A stretch of DNA of 64,000 nucleotides from Heliopora coerulea (lineage: Eukaryota > Cnidaria > Anthozoa > Scleralcyonacea > Helioporidae): the NCBI GenBank assembly GCA_030142905.1, contig JASJOG010000254.1, positions 186,001-250,000 of the forward strand, in the 5' to 3' direction. The notes under the pieces were generated by a model. The model was not told where the DNA came from and made no database searches. It saw nothing but the letters and a program-made list of their open reading frames with translations. Positions 45,011 through 64,000 of the stretch are shown piece by piece. The stretch's first letter is position 1. Each line of letters starts with the position of its first letter. A program made the translations under genes and the position numbers.

Positions 45011-47070
45011 TTTGCAATGTGTTAACAGGAAGAGCATGCATGTGTTTCCAGTTTTGAGTGTACAATGACTAAATCTAAAACAGTTATATATAATGGTTTA
45101 CTAAAATCAAGTGAATGATTTTTGTATGGTTTAATCAGTATGTGGCAATGAGGGAGAAGAACAAAGCATTTGTAATAATAACAAATACATAGCAATAAAA
45201 ATACATATTGTATATCTTATTGATTAAGAAGATAAATACAACTGTCAAGCAATGTAGTCACATTGATAAAAATCACACAGATTGTGAGCAGCTAGCTTAA
45301 GTCTTGTTCTAATTTGTGTCACCAGCTGATATTAGAATTGGCTCACATAGCTTGATCTAATTTGTCATGAAAAATTAATTTATGGTTTTTCATGAAGTAA
45401 TCATTTTGAACAAGTCTGTTGCAGATTGTTTCAAAAACCTTACCATGGGATTGGACCTTCACATGCAGCAAATTGCAATAAGCATGTAAACCACCAAAAC
45501 ATCATGGAAAATATTATGAAATGACAACATTGCTGCAACTTGTTTATAAGTCTGCAGAGACCAAATTTTGCAGCAAATCTAGAGATTTCTGGTGGTGGGA
45601 TTTAGTTTGGGTTGGGCTACAGATACAACTATTAACCACAAATCAAAGTAAACCATGATTTAGGGTGTAATAAACTTTGTATAGATCTTTAATTTGTTTG
45701 TTGACATATGTTCTATTAATTTTATTGTCAGCAATGTCATCTGTGATCATACATTTCTATAAATTATGCCAACTTTTACCTCAGTTTTTCCCTAAAGTAC
45801 CAGTTTGTTTGAGAAGACATCAAACATGTGTGAGAGTGCTTGACCCTTTGATCATGCACCTGGACAAGTGTCAAACACTTGGCTTGAACTGGCTTTTCAA
45901 CCTGCAGGGTTTTGGGTCAGGTTCAAACACTCTCCCTTGTGTGTGATACATTACTTACAAAACTCCTGTAATTATGTAAATATGCATAAATACACAGAAA
46001 AAAATATTGGGAATTAGGTATTATTAAGTACTTCTTTCACTTTCTAATGAGGTTACCTTGATGTCACTTTATCATGTCATTCATACACAATGTACTTAAC
46101 ATGTTTGAGGAAGTTGATCGTCCAGGTTAGTGTAGTCTTGAGAAAGACTGTTGGTTGAAGTGACTGACGTTTCGACAGCCTTAGCAGCGGTCATCTTGAG
46201 AGTCAAAAGGAGAGTAAATGTCAGGTTTACCTGTATTTGTATCTGGCTCATGTGTGACTCTCTCCTTTTGACTCTGAAGATGACCGCCGCTAAGGCTGTC
46301 GAAATGTCAGTTACTTCAACCAACAGTCTTTCTCAAGACTACAATAACCTGGATGATCAACTTCCTCAAACATGTCATGATTCTCCCAGGTTCAAACCAT
46401 TTACTTTACAATGTACTTAACATGTACAAGGTACTGTACCAAGTTTTATGAACACTTGTTTATTTTGACCTTCCTGAATAACAGGTGACAATAATTTGTC
46501 TCATTAATATTTTAGATACACAAAAAGAAACTATTGAGATTGGACTCTTTACCACTACAACTGACTGATTATGTTCTTAGTTGGTTAACAAGTTTAAAGT
46601 TTGGAATTTCAATGATCTACTAGAATGTGGGATACTATAAACATTAAAGAGATTTAGACTCACTATGCAATAATCTTCAAAAATGTACAGTGATTATAAA
46701 TACACCTGATTCCTATATGTATTTGAACTCTAACTCAATTAGATAACGTGACCATGCTCAGCTCCATTACAATATTTCAGAAGTTAAAGGCTGAGATGTG
46801 AAGTTCTACTTTGTGCATACAGTAATTATACATAATAATAGCTACATCCCACATCACCCAGCCTCAAAATTAACTGCTTCAGGTCTTTCCAAGGCATTAT
46901 GAAAGTAACACATCTGCAATTCCACACCAAAACAAATTATTACTTAACTCCTCCAAATAAAATTTATATATGGTAGAATATCATAAAACAAATTCAACTC
47001 AACATTTAGAAGAAAGTAAAACAGGACAAGATACTCTTAAATGAGGTGAAGGAAACTAGCTTTAGCTATT
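45011..47070. other. Convergent intergenic region CFAP77/HMCES
   Basis: Holds both 3' UTRs and the foldback at 46100-46374. No further gene was seen; frames at 45677-45946 and 46096-46420 are chance or repeat-derived. Confidence 0.5.
46100..46374. repeat. 275-bp near-perfect foldback element with GACGTTTCGACAGCC motif
   Basis: Arms of about 115 bp, starting CATGTTTGAGGAAGTTGATC and ending with its complement, pair almost fully around a roughly 45-bp loop. The arms carry TGACGTTTCGACAGCC / GGCTGTCGAAATGTCA and GTCATCTTGAGAGTC / GACTCTGAAGATGAC. Confidence 0.82.
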
Positions 47071-50000
47071 TCACTCAGCTTCTTGTTTGCCTTTCTTTGG
47101 TGGAGGTTCTTCAGCATTTCTGGAACATTCTCTTTCCTTTGATGACTTTTGAAACCAGTTAGTTATCTTACTTTTTTCAGCTTTTTTCTCAGCAAGAGTC
47201 CTAGAAAAGTTTTACAAAGTAGATTATATGTAAAGCTAAACTACATTACTTTTAACATATTACATAATGTCATTACTTCAATCAACCCTCAGAAAACAAT
47301 CTTAGATGACAAGTGCTTTGGCTACAGGGATAAATGATGCACTTGAAGAAGGGTGTACTCTCACATTTTGCAGTAGAGGTACATGTAGCCTACTTCCTTT
47401 CACTAGTATCATTTGTTAACACATCAAATAAGTCCACAATTAGAAGAATTAGGTAGATGTTTCATGATAGTGTCCAGGTACTTTGAAGGCCTTATCTTAA
47501 ATTGGAAATGTCCTCATTATATTTCAATATACAGAATACTTACAGGTCAACTGGTTTAATACAATCAGGATCTTTGTACCTAGAGTTGTTTACAGCTGTA
47601 GATACAGGATGCCATTCAAGACAGTCAACAGGAGAAAGAAGTTTTAAGGCCTACAATGGGTAGAATTCAATAAATCTTTAAAAATACACTTATTACACTG
47701 TATATTTTCAGCTACATTAACCACATTTAAAGTGCCTATGAAACATTAAAATTAAATGTTTTTTTTAAGGAAGTCTTGAAAATGATAAATTAGCAACATC
47801 TTCTACTGGACAGTAATCCAAATTTCACTTTGTTCTTGAGATGCCAGTACATCAAATTACTTGATAATCATGTAAACAAGATCAGGAGTGACATTCTTGA
47901 GGCATTTCAGTTTGTTTGATATGTAAATGAGACTGTGTCATGTCATCTGACTGGCAAAGTATTTTGAAAAGGTCAGTTAATGAGGAATGAATATAGACTA
48001 CAACACAATGTATAACTTTTCCTTGTCAACTATGTGTGTAGTCTGAATAACCAGTTTATGGTTTGCATTAATCTTTGTCAGCCTCTACCACAAGGCTCTT
48101 AGCATCAGGTGCACTGGGTAGGTGTGTGCTATCAAAGCTCCTCTTGTACAACAAGAAATATGAAGGATCATTGCTGCTTAAAGAGTAGACAACTGTATGT
48201 GCATATTCTGAAGTCTCACTATTCTGTAGCATGTATCTCAGTACATAAATACTTAAACTGGTATGACTAGGAAGGTAGGAAAACTCAAAAAGGAAATTAA
48301 ATACTGTATCTTTCTTCCACAGTATCAATATGATACACTTCAACTATAATGTATTCTTTATCCATGGTCCCCATATTCTAATTTCTATATTATAATGAGT
48401 GAGGATTTGCCTCAAGCAAATACAGTACCTTTGGATAGTTAATATTTGAACTATCAAGCCACTGTCTAATTGATTCATCATCTTTCAAAATTGCCTATAA
48501 GATATGAAATTAAAGATGTCTGGTAGTGCTGGGCGATACCAGGATTTTTATTTTGATACCGATACCAATTACCTGAAAATTGGTATCAGTTGATACCAAT
48601 ACCTATTTTAATTTTTAGTTTTAATTTTTAGTCCCCATAAGTGAGTACTTAATGCTGGTATCATTCACTTCTGATACTTTGCACAATTGTGAAAATGTAG
48701 TCTCGAACAAGGTAGATTTTCTTACTTACATTTTATGCTAAGACTAACATTACTAAATGAAGCTGCAACTAAGCCAATGGCCCAACAATTCAAATCACCA
48801 TTTTTTATACTTAAGTTGGCATACTTTCTTTTTATAGTTATTTTAATAGTTTGTTAAATCTCTAACTGTTTAATGAAAAAATTGATCATAAGAAAAAGTA
48901 AAGTCACACACATAGCTGAAAAACTGGGAGCAAGTATCAAGCGATACCAGGTCAGTAATTGATACCAATGCCGCTGCTTGTGGTAAGGCTGGTATCAAAT
49001 ACCAAGTACTCGGTATCACCCAGCACTAATGTCTGGATGGCCATGTTCACATGCCAGGGCATGCATTGCTAAAACAACCTTGGAAAATCTACACATGCTT
49101 AAATTAAAAGGAAACCATGTTCGCTATATTCATTTTGATTGTAACAAGCAACTGCAAGTAAATGACCACAAATGGTGCACAATTCTGCTTGCCCTGAGAC
49201 CCATCATGGCTCTCAAAAGGCACAGGGTCACCTACTGAGTAAACTAACAAATACCCACCCAGACAGCAAAAAGTCAAACCTTCTACTGTTCTATACCCAT
49301 GGTCATATTTTACTATTTTATGTTCTAGCCAAAGCCAAATGATTTAATTTACATCCAGAAATACCACCAATGTTTATGGGTTAAAAACTATTTGAATGGC
49401 ATGGATACCAGTACAATTCATATTGTTATTCTGGTTCCAGTCAGACAATTTCTTTAGCTTAAAAGAGGCATCAAGAAAGTGTTAAAAGGTCAGTTGGGAA
49501 CAACTGAGCCTTCTCATTTTAACCCATTCCTCCCAAGTCACTCTGTTGTAGTTTTACTTTGAAGAACACCAAAGGGAGACTGTCTATGTGGGAATAAGTC
49601 AGGGGGTGTTACTTATGAAACAATTGTACTTACAGGCATCCTGTGGTGTATCATGCTGAATGGTGGGGTGGCTTCCAAAGTAATGATAGAATAACTATAT
49701 AATGGTTCCTCCTCCTCCTTAAAAAAACAATGAATCTGTGTGACAAATTGCATGGTTATTAAGCTAGTGAATACAACACCAAGATGACACTTGCTTTACA
49801 GATAAACATTTGCAAATGTACCATTTCTGTGGTGTTACAATTTCTGAAGTGGGGTTCCACTATATACTAGTTTGGTAATTTAATTCCCTAATATTATTTT
49901 TATTATCATAACCTATTAATCCTTAAACTGGCCTTTTTGTATGTTCTACAAAGCAATCTGATTTGACAGCCACAAATCATTGACGTGATGAAACACAAAT

Positions 50001-53000
50001 GAATAAGCACAGCTGAATCTCACTGTCTGAGACATTACACAGGCTATACCGCAACACAGTTGTATGCATCAAGTAAGTCAAATAAGTTTGATCATTTTAC
50101 TTCTTGTTATGCACACATTACATGGAGTTTTAGCAGGTATTCACTCATCAAACTAATAATTAATTTTAGCAAGCCAATCCCACATTTAGTATGCAACCTA
50201 AATGAGTAATCTAAACTTAATTATAGCATATAATTTATGCAAAAATGCACACAATCAGGATCCCTGACTATTAATCCACATATCATCAAAAGTGCTAAAA
50301 AATGTGTACTCTTAACAATGTCTCATGAACCCCAATAATTCATAATACAGTATTCCATAAGTTTCTTACCTATAACCTAATGGCATTCACAAATTGTGAT
50401 CAGCCCATCCTACTCTCAGATTCTAGATCTGCCACTGATTAGAAAGGACTTCACAATGGTTTATCAGTAAAATACTATATTACTTACTGAGGGTGACTTC
50501 CACACATCAAACAGTCCTGCCATGGTGAGCAGAGGTCTTGAACAGAGCTGAGCATCCTCTTCAAGAACATCTTTGTTTTCAGGCTTATCATTTACTTTGA
50601 AATATATGTAGTATGGTTGTTTTTGGTTGCCTTTTCCCTCTTGCCATTCGTAGAAACTAAAAAAAGGAAGCAACATGTTTAATACCAACTAAATTCATGT
50701 TTTATCTGAAAAATGTAAACAGTGATTGAATACTTTGCAAAGTCATTTACCGTACTGAAATCAAGCCAAAGTTCTGCAAATTGTCATTTTTAAACCAATG
50801 AGTCAACCCTTTGGGTCCTGTAGGTGCCTCCCATATTACAATCAGCCCCTGATGTTAGCCTGAATAAAATTCTATGGGTCTCAAGAGCTAAATTCAAGCA
50901 AAGTCTTTCTAAAATAAGGCTATGAAAAAGGCACAGTGTAACAATAAAATGTACTACTTTTATATGCTTTGGATCAATTTTATCAAATTTACCATTGCCT
51001 AAAAGTAATTTTTTAAAAAAAAAATCAAGAGTTTGCCAACCTATTGTTTCTGAGTCCATGATGGAAATTGAACCCTTAACCTTCCAATAGCAGGTGAGAT
51101 GCTATAAAATACCAAGATACAACTGGTAAGACTCAAATGTGTGCCAATTCAATCAGGGAACATCCTAACTCTCTGATTTTTATGGAAATAGTCTTCTATC
51201 TGACTACTGGTACATCCTTCAACATGAAAATAAAGTATAAGAATAAAAAATCCTACAGTACAGGGCATATACAAAGTGAGTAGAAATAATTACACTGTGT
51301 CTGCATTCACTCTATTACACAAGATTACATGTAGTATTACATTTGTTTTATTCCAATAGATTTTCCAATGGATTCCTGTAGTCAGACAGTTGAATTTTGA
51401 ATTAAAATAATTTTTTGGTCAGAGAACATCAATTTACTTTAAAATGTAAAAGGTATATGCTTGACAATGTGTCCTTGACATATTGTTGAATCCTAACTTT
51501 TATCTTCCATCTGACTCTCAGTGGCTTGATGGTTATATAACATTTCACCCATCATCAGAAACTTAAGGGTTCAATTCCCATCTGAGGATCAGAAACATTT
51601 TTTGAAGATTTATAATTAACAGACAGTTTCATAATATCCTGCCATTACAAACACTTGTAACTTCAAAAAGTATTCTCATGTTTTTGAGTTTTATAACTGT
51701 CCTTTTGCTAACAAGAAGTTTTGGAAACATTCCATTATCCAATTATTTCATTATCTGATGGATCCACTTCTAATTTTAATATCAAAGTCTGAGGAATGTG
51801 GTTGCATGTCTCATATCATTAATATAATTTTCACCAGGCCCTAATGCAACTCCTGATATTAACCCATTAAGGGGCAAGGGCACACTTTAATATGTTTTAC
51901 TCTAGCTAATGCCAGGCAATTTTACAAATCAAAAGGATGAACTCTGCCCTTTAATGAGTTAAATTCCATTTCTGCATATAATGGCCTAGCAGAGATAAAG
52001 TGTAACTTGACCTTTTCACAAAGAATGGGTGAACCATTCCTCCATTCCATGTTACTAACCAGTCATAATTGCAATGTTAAAGCCTGCTTATTCAGGCAAA
52101 ATCATCATTTATATTTTGTATCTTGAAATATCTAGCACTGACAAATAAACTAGTGAACATTACCCTTCAGCTAGCACCACACATCTTCTTCCCTTTTCCA
52201 GGGGACCCTTAAATGACTTTTTGTTGACAACTGACTCAATTCTAGCATTGTTCATCTTGTAGCTTAACTCAGCTGGTCCTCCTCTGTGCCAGGAAGGCAC
52301 AAGACCCCATTTCATCACTTGAAGTTCTCTTTCCTCTTCATTGGCATCATTGGACTCCTCAGATGAAGTAATACTTCGCTTAGGAGAAACTAATACTGGT
52401 CTGATAACAAATTTACATAAGCAATATTACAACAATTTATAATAACAACTATAATAACCATCAACAACAATAAAAACAAATATAAGAAGTGTAGATTATG
52501 CATTTACCAATTGAAAAAAATGAATTAACAAAAAAAATCAGAGCTAATTTTTCCATTTTAACAATGCTCAACAGTAGACTGCAAGAAAATAGAGCCATGT
52601 AAACATCTCCAATTTAAGTTATCTCAAGGTTAAACAAGATTTTTAGATCACAGATATGCCTTAATACTTTCCTGAAGGACTACATACTATGCCATTTCAC
52701 TTTGGCTCATGTCAGATGATTTTACTCATCAAGGGAAGAAATCTATGTAGTCAAGATAGACTTAAGAGGGAAATCTTGGAATTCTTTGACTTTCGAGACA
52801 AAAAGATTGCAATAAATGAGAGTCCAGAAAATATCATAACTAACAGTTCTCAATCTGGTCTCACTACTGATGCTATAGTGTGCCCTATATATTTCAGAAA
52901 AAGTCTGGTTTTCCTGCTATACCATACTTTTACCCTTTTTCTGGTCCTCAGATGTCAACTTCAATCCTTTTTATAACATAATGTTTCAGTTAAGTGTTTT

Positions 53001-54623
53001 GCATGCCTGTCACAACTAATAACATAAATACTCAAAATAAATCACTGGTGCTGATTTTCTTATTTCATGTAAGTATATAATCCCATTTGTACACACAGCA
53101 AAATAATCCAAGATGAGACAAGTGTCCCTTAATGCTCACCCAGCCTAAAGGTCTATGGAAGCATAAGAGAAAGTTCTAGTCATATTATTCTTCACAGCAC
53201 TTTGAAACTCAAACATCAATGACAGTTGAAAACAACATATTGTACTTCCACCATAAAATTCCTTTTGGAAGGATAATCTTGCTGTGCTTAATGTGAATCA
53301 TCAATTTCACAACTAATGAAACGTGGAGCTTAGAGATTGATCTAGATATAGGTTGCTGATATTAACATAGTAAGAGATGGATACCACACTTAGTTGAATA
53401 AAATAGTCCAGTGTTAGCCAGAATAATATTCTCAAGTGTACCCTTGCCCTTCAACAGGTTAACCAAGTTGGCAGTTAATTAATCAAGCCTTTCATGCCAG
53501 GTGTTGTTGTACTTCAAGAAATTAGAACAACAGAAGGACTATGAAAGAACAAACCAAAAAAAACAAAAAAAAATTATACACAAAAGGGTCAAGTGGTAGG
53601 CACTACACTTTGCTTAATAAAATTGCCTGACATCAGCCAAAATAAAATTCTAAAATGCACCTAAGTCCCTTCTTAAATGGGTTAACCCATTTTCATTCAG
53701 CGTCGTAAAGACTTTTCTACACTACATCCCAAGATGGAAGACAGAAATTATTTTTTAAAATTGCCTTCAGTTCTCATGAGAGAAAAATTCTATTATTCTG
53801 CCCCCCAGCTTGGGGTTGATCGACTTTATGTATTGTACATGTACACCTTTCGCTGTTCATTACCAGAAAATATATCATTAACGCCAACCTCAAACTCATT
53901 AACGTGAAAATACATTCACTTTGTTCAATCGACATTCACTAGCGTAGACACGCAACCATTTGCATCAAAAGGCATTCTGTAGCGCCAACAGGCGACCATT
54001 AACACCATTCTAGGATACATTAGGGATAATAAAATTTCAATTACATAAGAGAAATATCTTGCCTAATTGGAGTTTTATTATCCCTAAAGCATAGTAGAAT
54101 GGTGTTAATGGTCGCCTGTTGGCGCTACAGAATGCCCTTCGATGGAAATGCTTGCGTATCTACGCTAGTGAATGTCGATTGAATAAAATGAATGTATTTT
54201 TGCACTAATGAGTTTTACGTTGGCGTTAATGATTGTATATTTTCAGGTAATGAACAGCAAAAGGTGTACTATTTATTGCTTTAACTTACGTATATGACTG
54301 CGGACTGATGTTGTATGAAGGATAATATTTACTATTATCTTTGTTTTTCCAGCGTGGTTGTCTCTTCTTACCACTGCGGTCTCTATATTGACATGCTCTG
54401 GAAATGTCATCTGGAGCCAGTGTACTAGATGAAATTGATGAAGCAAAGGACAGTTGAAATATTGTTCGAACAAGCCGTGTAAAACAGACTAGTAACGCTT
54501 TCGGAGTATCGAGTGTGTTCATGAGAAATCACGTGCGGTAATTTACTCTGTGCTACCTCAACTTCACCAGTGCTACGTTTGTTGCAAAAAAGGCAATCCT
54601 TACCACGCCGTACGTCCACACAT
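47071..54623 (-). CDS. HMCES: HMCES, SRAP-domain abasic-site DNA-protein crosslinker, eight exons
   Basis: Exons: 54604-54623, 54290-54424, 52164-52400, 50488-50656, 49634-49717, 48429-48494, 47544-47650 and 47071-47200, all in phase, giving 315 residues. The SRAP domain starts MCGRTAC. Cys2, exposed after Met removal, is the nucleophile that crosslinks to abasic sites in single-stranded DNA. Other landmarks: YPSYNISPQS, MKWGLVPSW (81-89), NNARIES (Asn103 at the conserved position), GRRCVVLAEGFYEW (Glu134), LLTMAGLFDVW, IHHRMP (210-215), and HPVSTAVNNSRYKDPDCIKP. Family function is replication-linked protection of abasic sites in the nucleus. The C-tail has KSKITNWF (282-289), a PIP-box-like motif, then a basic PPPKKGK. 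The first coding exon is only 20 nt. Foldback elements lie 157 bp upstream of the ATG and just downstream of exon 2; intron 5 holds a hAT element. Confidence 0.96.
48524..49028. mobile_element. 505-bp hAT element in HMCES intron 5 with perfect 8-bp duplication
   Basis: The termini TAGTGCTGGGCGATACC and GGTATCACCCAGCACTA are inverted repeats. ATGTCTGG flanks both sides (48516-48523, 49029-49036). GATACCAAT words repeat in the subterminal regions. No transposase. Confidence 0.88.
51040..51125 (-). repeat. tRNA-derived SINE-like copy in HMCES intron 3
   Basis: The minus strand reads GCATCTCACCTGCTATTGGA, then AAGGGTTCAATTTCC (B-box) and GGACTCAGAAAC. It aligns with the plus-strand copy at 51512-51600. 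Confidence 0.55.
51512..51600 (+). repeat. tRNA-derived SINE-like copy in HMCES intron 3
   Basis: TCAGTGGCTTGATGGTTA (A-box-like) is followed by TTAAGGGTTCAATTCCCAT (B-box) and GAGGATCAGAAAC. A related tail (TTAACCCATTAAGGGGCAAGG) recurs near 51861, 53440 and 55605. Confidence 0.55.
53842..54268. mobile_element. 427-bp foldback element, copy 1 (HMCES intron 2)
   Basis: The element starts TACACCTTTCGCTGTTCATT and ends AATGAACAGCAAAAGGTGTA. Its two arms of about 190 bp pair nearly end to end, with landmarks ATTAACGCCAACC, CGCCAACAGGCGACC and ATTAACACCATTCTA mirrored on the other arm. It is bounded by TA, as for Tc1/mariner-like insertions. It stops 21 bp short of the HMCES exon 2 donor. Confidence 0.85.
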
Positions 54624-54779
54624 TTTGCGTCGATAAAACTCTAAAGAACCCAAAATAAAAGACCTAAGTATCCTAACATGTATACATCCACTTTTTTGCT
54701 AACGTTGTCAACGTTAAAATGTGTAGTTGTTGGTCTCGACCCAGGCCCTCCCATTTTTTTTGCAGATAACATTTGGTGC

Positions 54780-55205
54780 TACACCTTTCGCCGTTCATTA
54801 CCAGAAAATATACCATCACTAACGCCAACCTCGAAGTCATTAACGCAAAAATACATTCATTTTATTCAATCGACATTCATTGGCGTAGATACGCAGCCAT
54901 TTGTATCAAATGACATTCCATAGCGCCAACAGACGACCATTAACACCATTCTAGTATACATTAAGGATAATAAAATTTCAACTTCACCAGAGAAATATCT
55001 TGCCAATTGAAATATTATCGCTAATGTATAGTAGAATGGTGTTAATGGTTGTCTGTTGGCGCTATGGAATGCCCTTTGATGCAAATGGTTGCGTATCTAC
55101 GCTAAAGAACGTCGATTGGATAAAATGAATGTATTTTTTCGTTAATGACTTCGAGGTTGGCGTTAATGATAGTATATTTTCTGGTAATGAACAGCAAAAG
55201 GTGTA
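54780..55205. mobile_element. 426-bp foldback element, copy 2 (upstream of HMCES)
   Basis: Same termini, arms and TA boundaries as copy 1, with scattered substitutions. It begins 157 bp upstream of the HMCES start codon and probably covers part of its promoter. Confidence 0.85.
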
Positions 55206-57169
55206 TATAGCCCAGTGTGTCCCAAAAAAAAGATTACCATATTCATTCTTCATTAATATTCTTTACAAGTTACCTTTTGTTCAACAGGTGATTTCTAAAG
55301 AATGATCATTAGAATATTTAATAGGTTGCCTTTTTTTGACGCGTACTGTATGTGAAAACAAAAGCGCCGAGTTCTAGTTATCCAGGAAATGCAGATTTGT
55401 TTGGATGTCACACTAACAGGAACACACTTACCCTAACACTGGTTATCGTGACTGTAATCCTTACGTTTTAGCCTGACATGATTCAACGACGTCGACTTCC
55501 TTTTGTTCTTTTAATATTTGTAGGTTTTTCATTCATTCTGTTGTACTAATTTGTCGTAGTACACCACCTGGCATGACAGGGTTAATTAACTGCCTGTTTG
55601 GTTAACCTGTTGAGGGGCAAGGGTACACTTCAGAATATTATTCTAACACCTGACTATTTTATTCAGTTAAGTGGGGTTTTCAGTGTCCACCCCTGACTGA
55701 GTTAATATCAGCATCTAATACCAATTTCCTAACTCCCCATTTCATTGATTGTGAAATTGATTATTCACATTAAACACAGCAAGATTACCCTTCCAAAAAG
55801 GAATTCTGTAATGGATGTACAGTATGTTGGACGTACAGTATGTTTAGCCAGACATGATTCAAAGACTGTACTCCCGTACAGCTCAAAACGGCATCGGCTG
55901 AACCCTTTCCTGCCCAAGAAATCTCCTCCTGAAGAGTAAAAACGCTTGGCGTCAGCCAGAGTAAAATACCAAAGTCGGGTTTGGGCCTGAAAGGCTTGAG
56001 GTTGCTCCTTGGGGTAATTTAGCCCCCCGGATAATGGGCGTTAAAGGGTCAAAGCTGACTTTACAGCTCTTTCGTCAGAGACACGTAATCCATCCTTGTT
56101 ATGGGTGCGGCTACATTTGTAAGTGGGCCTGCTGCGAACCTCCGAACAGCTATAAAATACCCTTCAGACTTTAAAAACCTGCGAAGGTTTCGAACCACTG
56201 ACCTCTATAATATACCATATATAGTACAGAGGTCAGTGGTTCGAACCTTTTCCAAACCCAAGTCATTAATGGAAAAGTGGACTATTACTGGAAAGAACCC
56301 CAAAAAAGAAACGAATACAAAACGTTGGATAAATAAAATAATTTATGGTACTTCGTAAATTTTACAAAACTAATGTTTCCTAATCACCGACACAATACGC
56401 ATCCAACATTTATACATAATTTGCGTGGAAAAAGGGCCGATCACTACCACTAACATTACATTCATTCAAAAACACCTCATAACTATGTGGTAAAGTACAA
56501 AACCTCCGAACGGCCCCAAGGAATTAAAACGGTATTGAATTCGAATCAAAACTCGACAGTCTCGTTAATATTACCTCAATCACAATATTCATATCCAAGT
56601 CTTAGACAACCAACAGAGGTAGTTTCAACTGAGCAAAGAATTAAGGCAGCACAAAGTTTATCGATGGATTCATGCTACATACATCGCCACGATATTTCTG
56701 GTAACTTGACACATTCTTGGCACAGGCAATTAATTTGTTTCGTTCAATGAAACCAGGGTTGGTAGAGCATAATTAGATCATTGGTGCAATATAGCATTTT
56801 GAGTAAGTAATGCTTTTTACAGAAATTTACAAAGATGAACCGTCGGAGTTCGCAGTGTGTTTAAGCACTTATTATATCGAAACAACAGACGCCCAGATTG
56901 CTTTCGTTCTTTCGCCTCACAACAGGCTGGGGTAAAACAATGTTCAGTATGGCTAGCTAAAACGTTCTACGGACAATCAGCAATAAATTAGGAACGATTT
57001 ACATCCCAAGAAGATCAGTTTTTCCCTTGTCAATCACCAGAAAAACAGGTACGAGTACAGCACCAGAACTGATAAACGGAGCTGATCCAGGACCTGAATT
57101 CTGCGATTACAAGTTCTAGAATTGATTCAATTTGGGTCAAAAGTTCCGGCATTAGGTCTTCGTTTCGAA
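55206..57169. other. Intergenic HMCES/PKN, no gene recognised
   Basis: Contains a repeat tail near 55605-55690 related to those in HMCES introns, a hairpin at 56184-56250, and presumably the PKN 3' UTR. Frames at 56101-56750 lack family signals. Confidence 0.5.
56184..56250. repeat. Hairpin with 23-bp arms
   Basis: AAGGTTTCGAACCACTGACC on the left is mirrored by GGTCAGTGGTTCGAACCTTT on the right, with a loop of about 21 bp. Confidence 0.8.
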
Positions 57170-63903
<6,734 letters not shown>

Positions 63904-64000
63904 TTAAAGTCAGACAAAACAGTAAAGCAGTTCAATTTTATACACGAAAACATGAGGGGAAACAAAAACAAAAAAAACCCCAAAAAACAAAAACAAAAAC

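Noticed and set aside
48068..48343. 91-codon minus-strand frame as an extra HMCES exon
   Set aside because: The HMCES exons on either side join in phase without it and it has no SRAP-family similarity.
51540..51575. Hammerhead core on the minus strand (CTGATGATGGGTGAAATG)
   Set aside because: There is no room for stem II between the two core boxes and no stem I; it lies in a SINE-like copy.

Overview
The window looks like animal nuclear DNA, most likely from an anthozoan cnidarian such as a stony coral. The genes are intron-rich with GT-AG introns, the DNA is AT-rich, intergenic space is full of short palindromic transposons, and the proteins match animal families (T-box factors, protein kinase N, two cilium genes). 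Species cannot be fixed from the sequence alone. Exon models were built by eye from splice sites, reading phase and family alignment. In every model the exon phases agree across all junctions.

Layout: 1-10.3 kb holds no recognisable gene, only repeats. At 10.3-10.9 kb (minus) is an intronless Cys-rich single-pass membrane protein of unknown family. At 12.5-26.6 kb (minus) are two tandem, divergent T-box genes, called A (downstream) and B (upstream) here, with the same four-exon plan and a shared proximal promoter. Intron 1 of A is packed with foldback elements. From 26.6 to 31.1 kb there is no gene, but there are a tRNA-derived SINE, two non-autonomous hAT elements with 8-bp target duplications and a canonical type I hammerhead ribozyme. 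RPP30 (minus, one exon) lies at 31.1-32.0 kb.

AK8 (minus, 17 exons) lies at 33.0-41.7 kb, head to head with CFAP77 (plus, 6 exons) at 42.4-45.0 kb. The 750-bp shared upstream region contains three RFX/X-box-like sites. HMCES (minus, 8 exons) lies at 47.1-54.6 kb, converging on CFAP77. Its catalytic Cys2 is on a 20-nt first coding exon that sits between two copies of a 427-bp foldback element. The window ends inside a protein kinase N gene (minus, 57.2-63.9 kb); its kinase domain and C-tail are present and the rest lies beyond the right edge.

Functional links: AK8 and CFAP77 are both axonemal/ciliary and probably share a ciliary promoter. The two T-box genes are a local duplication. The other genes look like unrelated housekeeping or signalling neighbours. 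The most unusual observations are the hammerhead ribozyme, the ATG-to-CTG change at the ancestral start codon of T-box A, the conserved T-box promoter, the X-box cluster, and the transposon structures (nested hAT in a SINE with an empty paralogous site, and twin foldbacks around HMCES exons 1-2).
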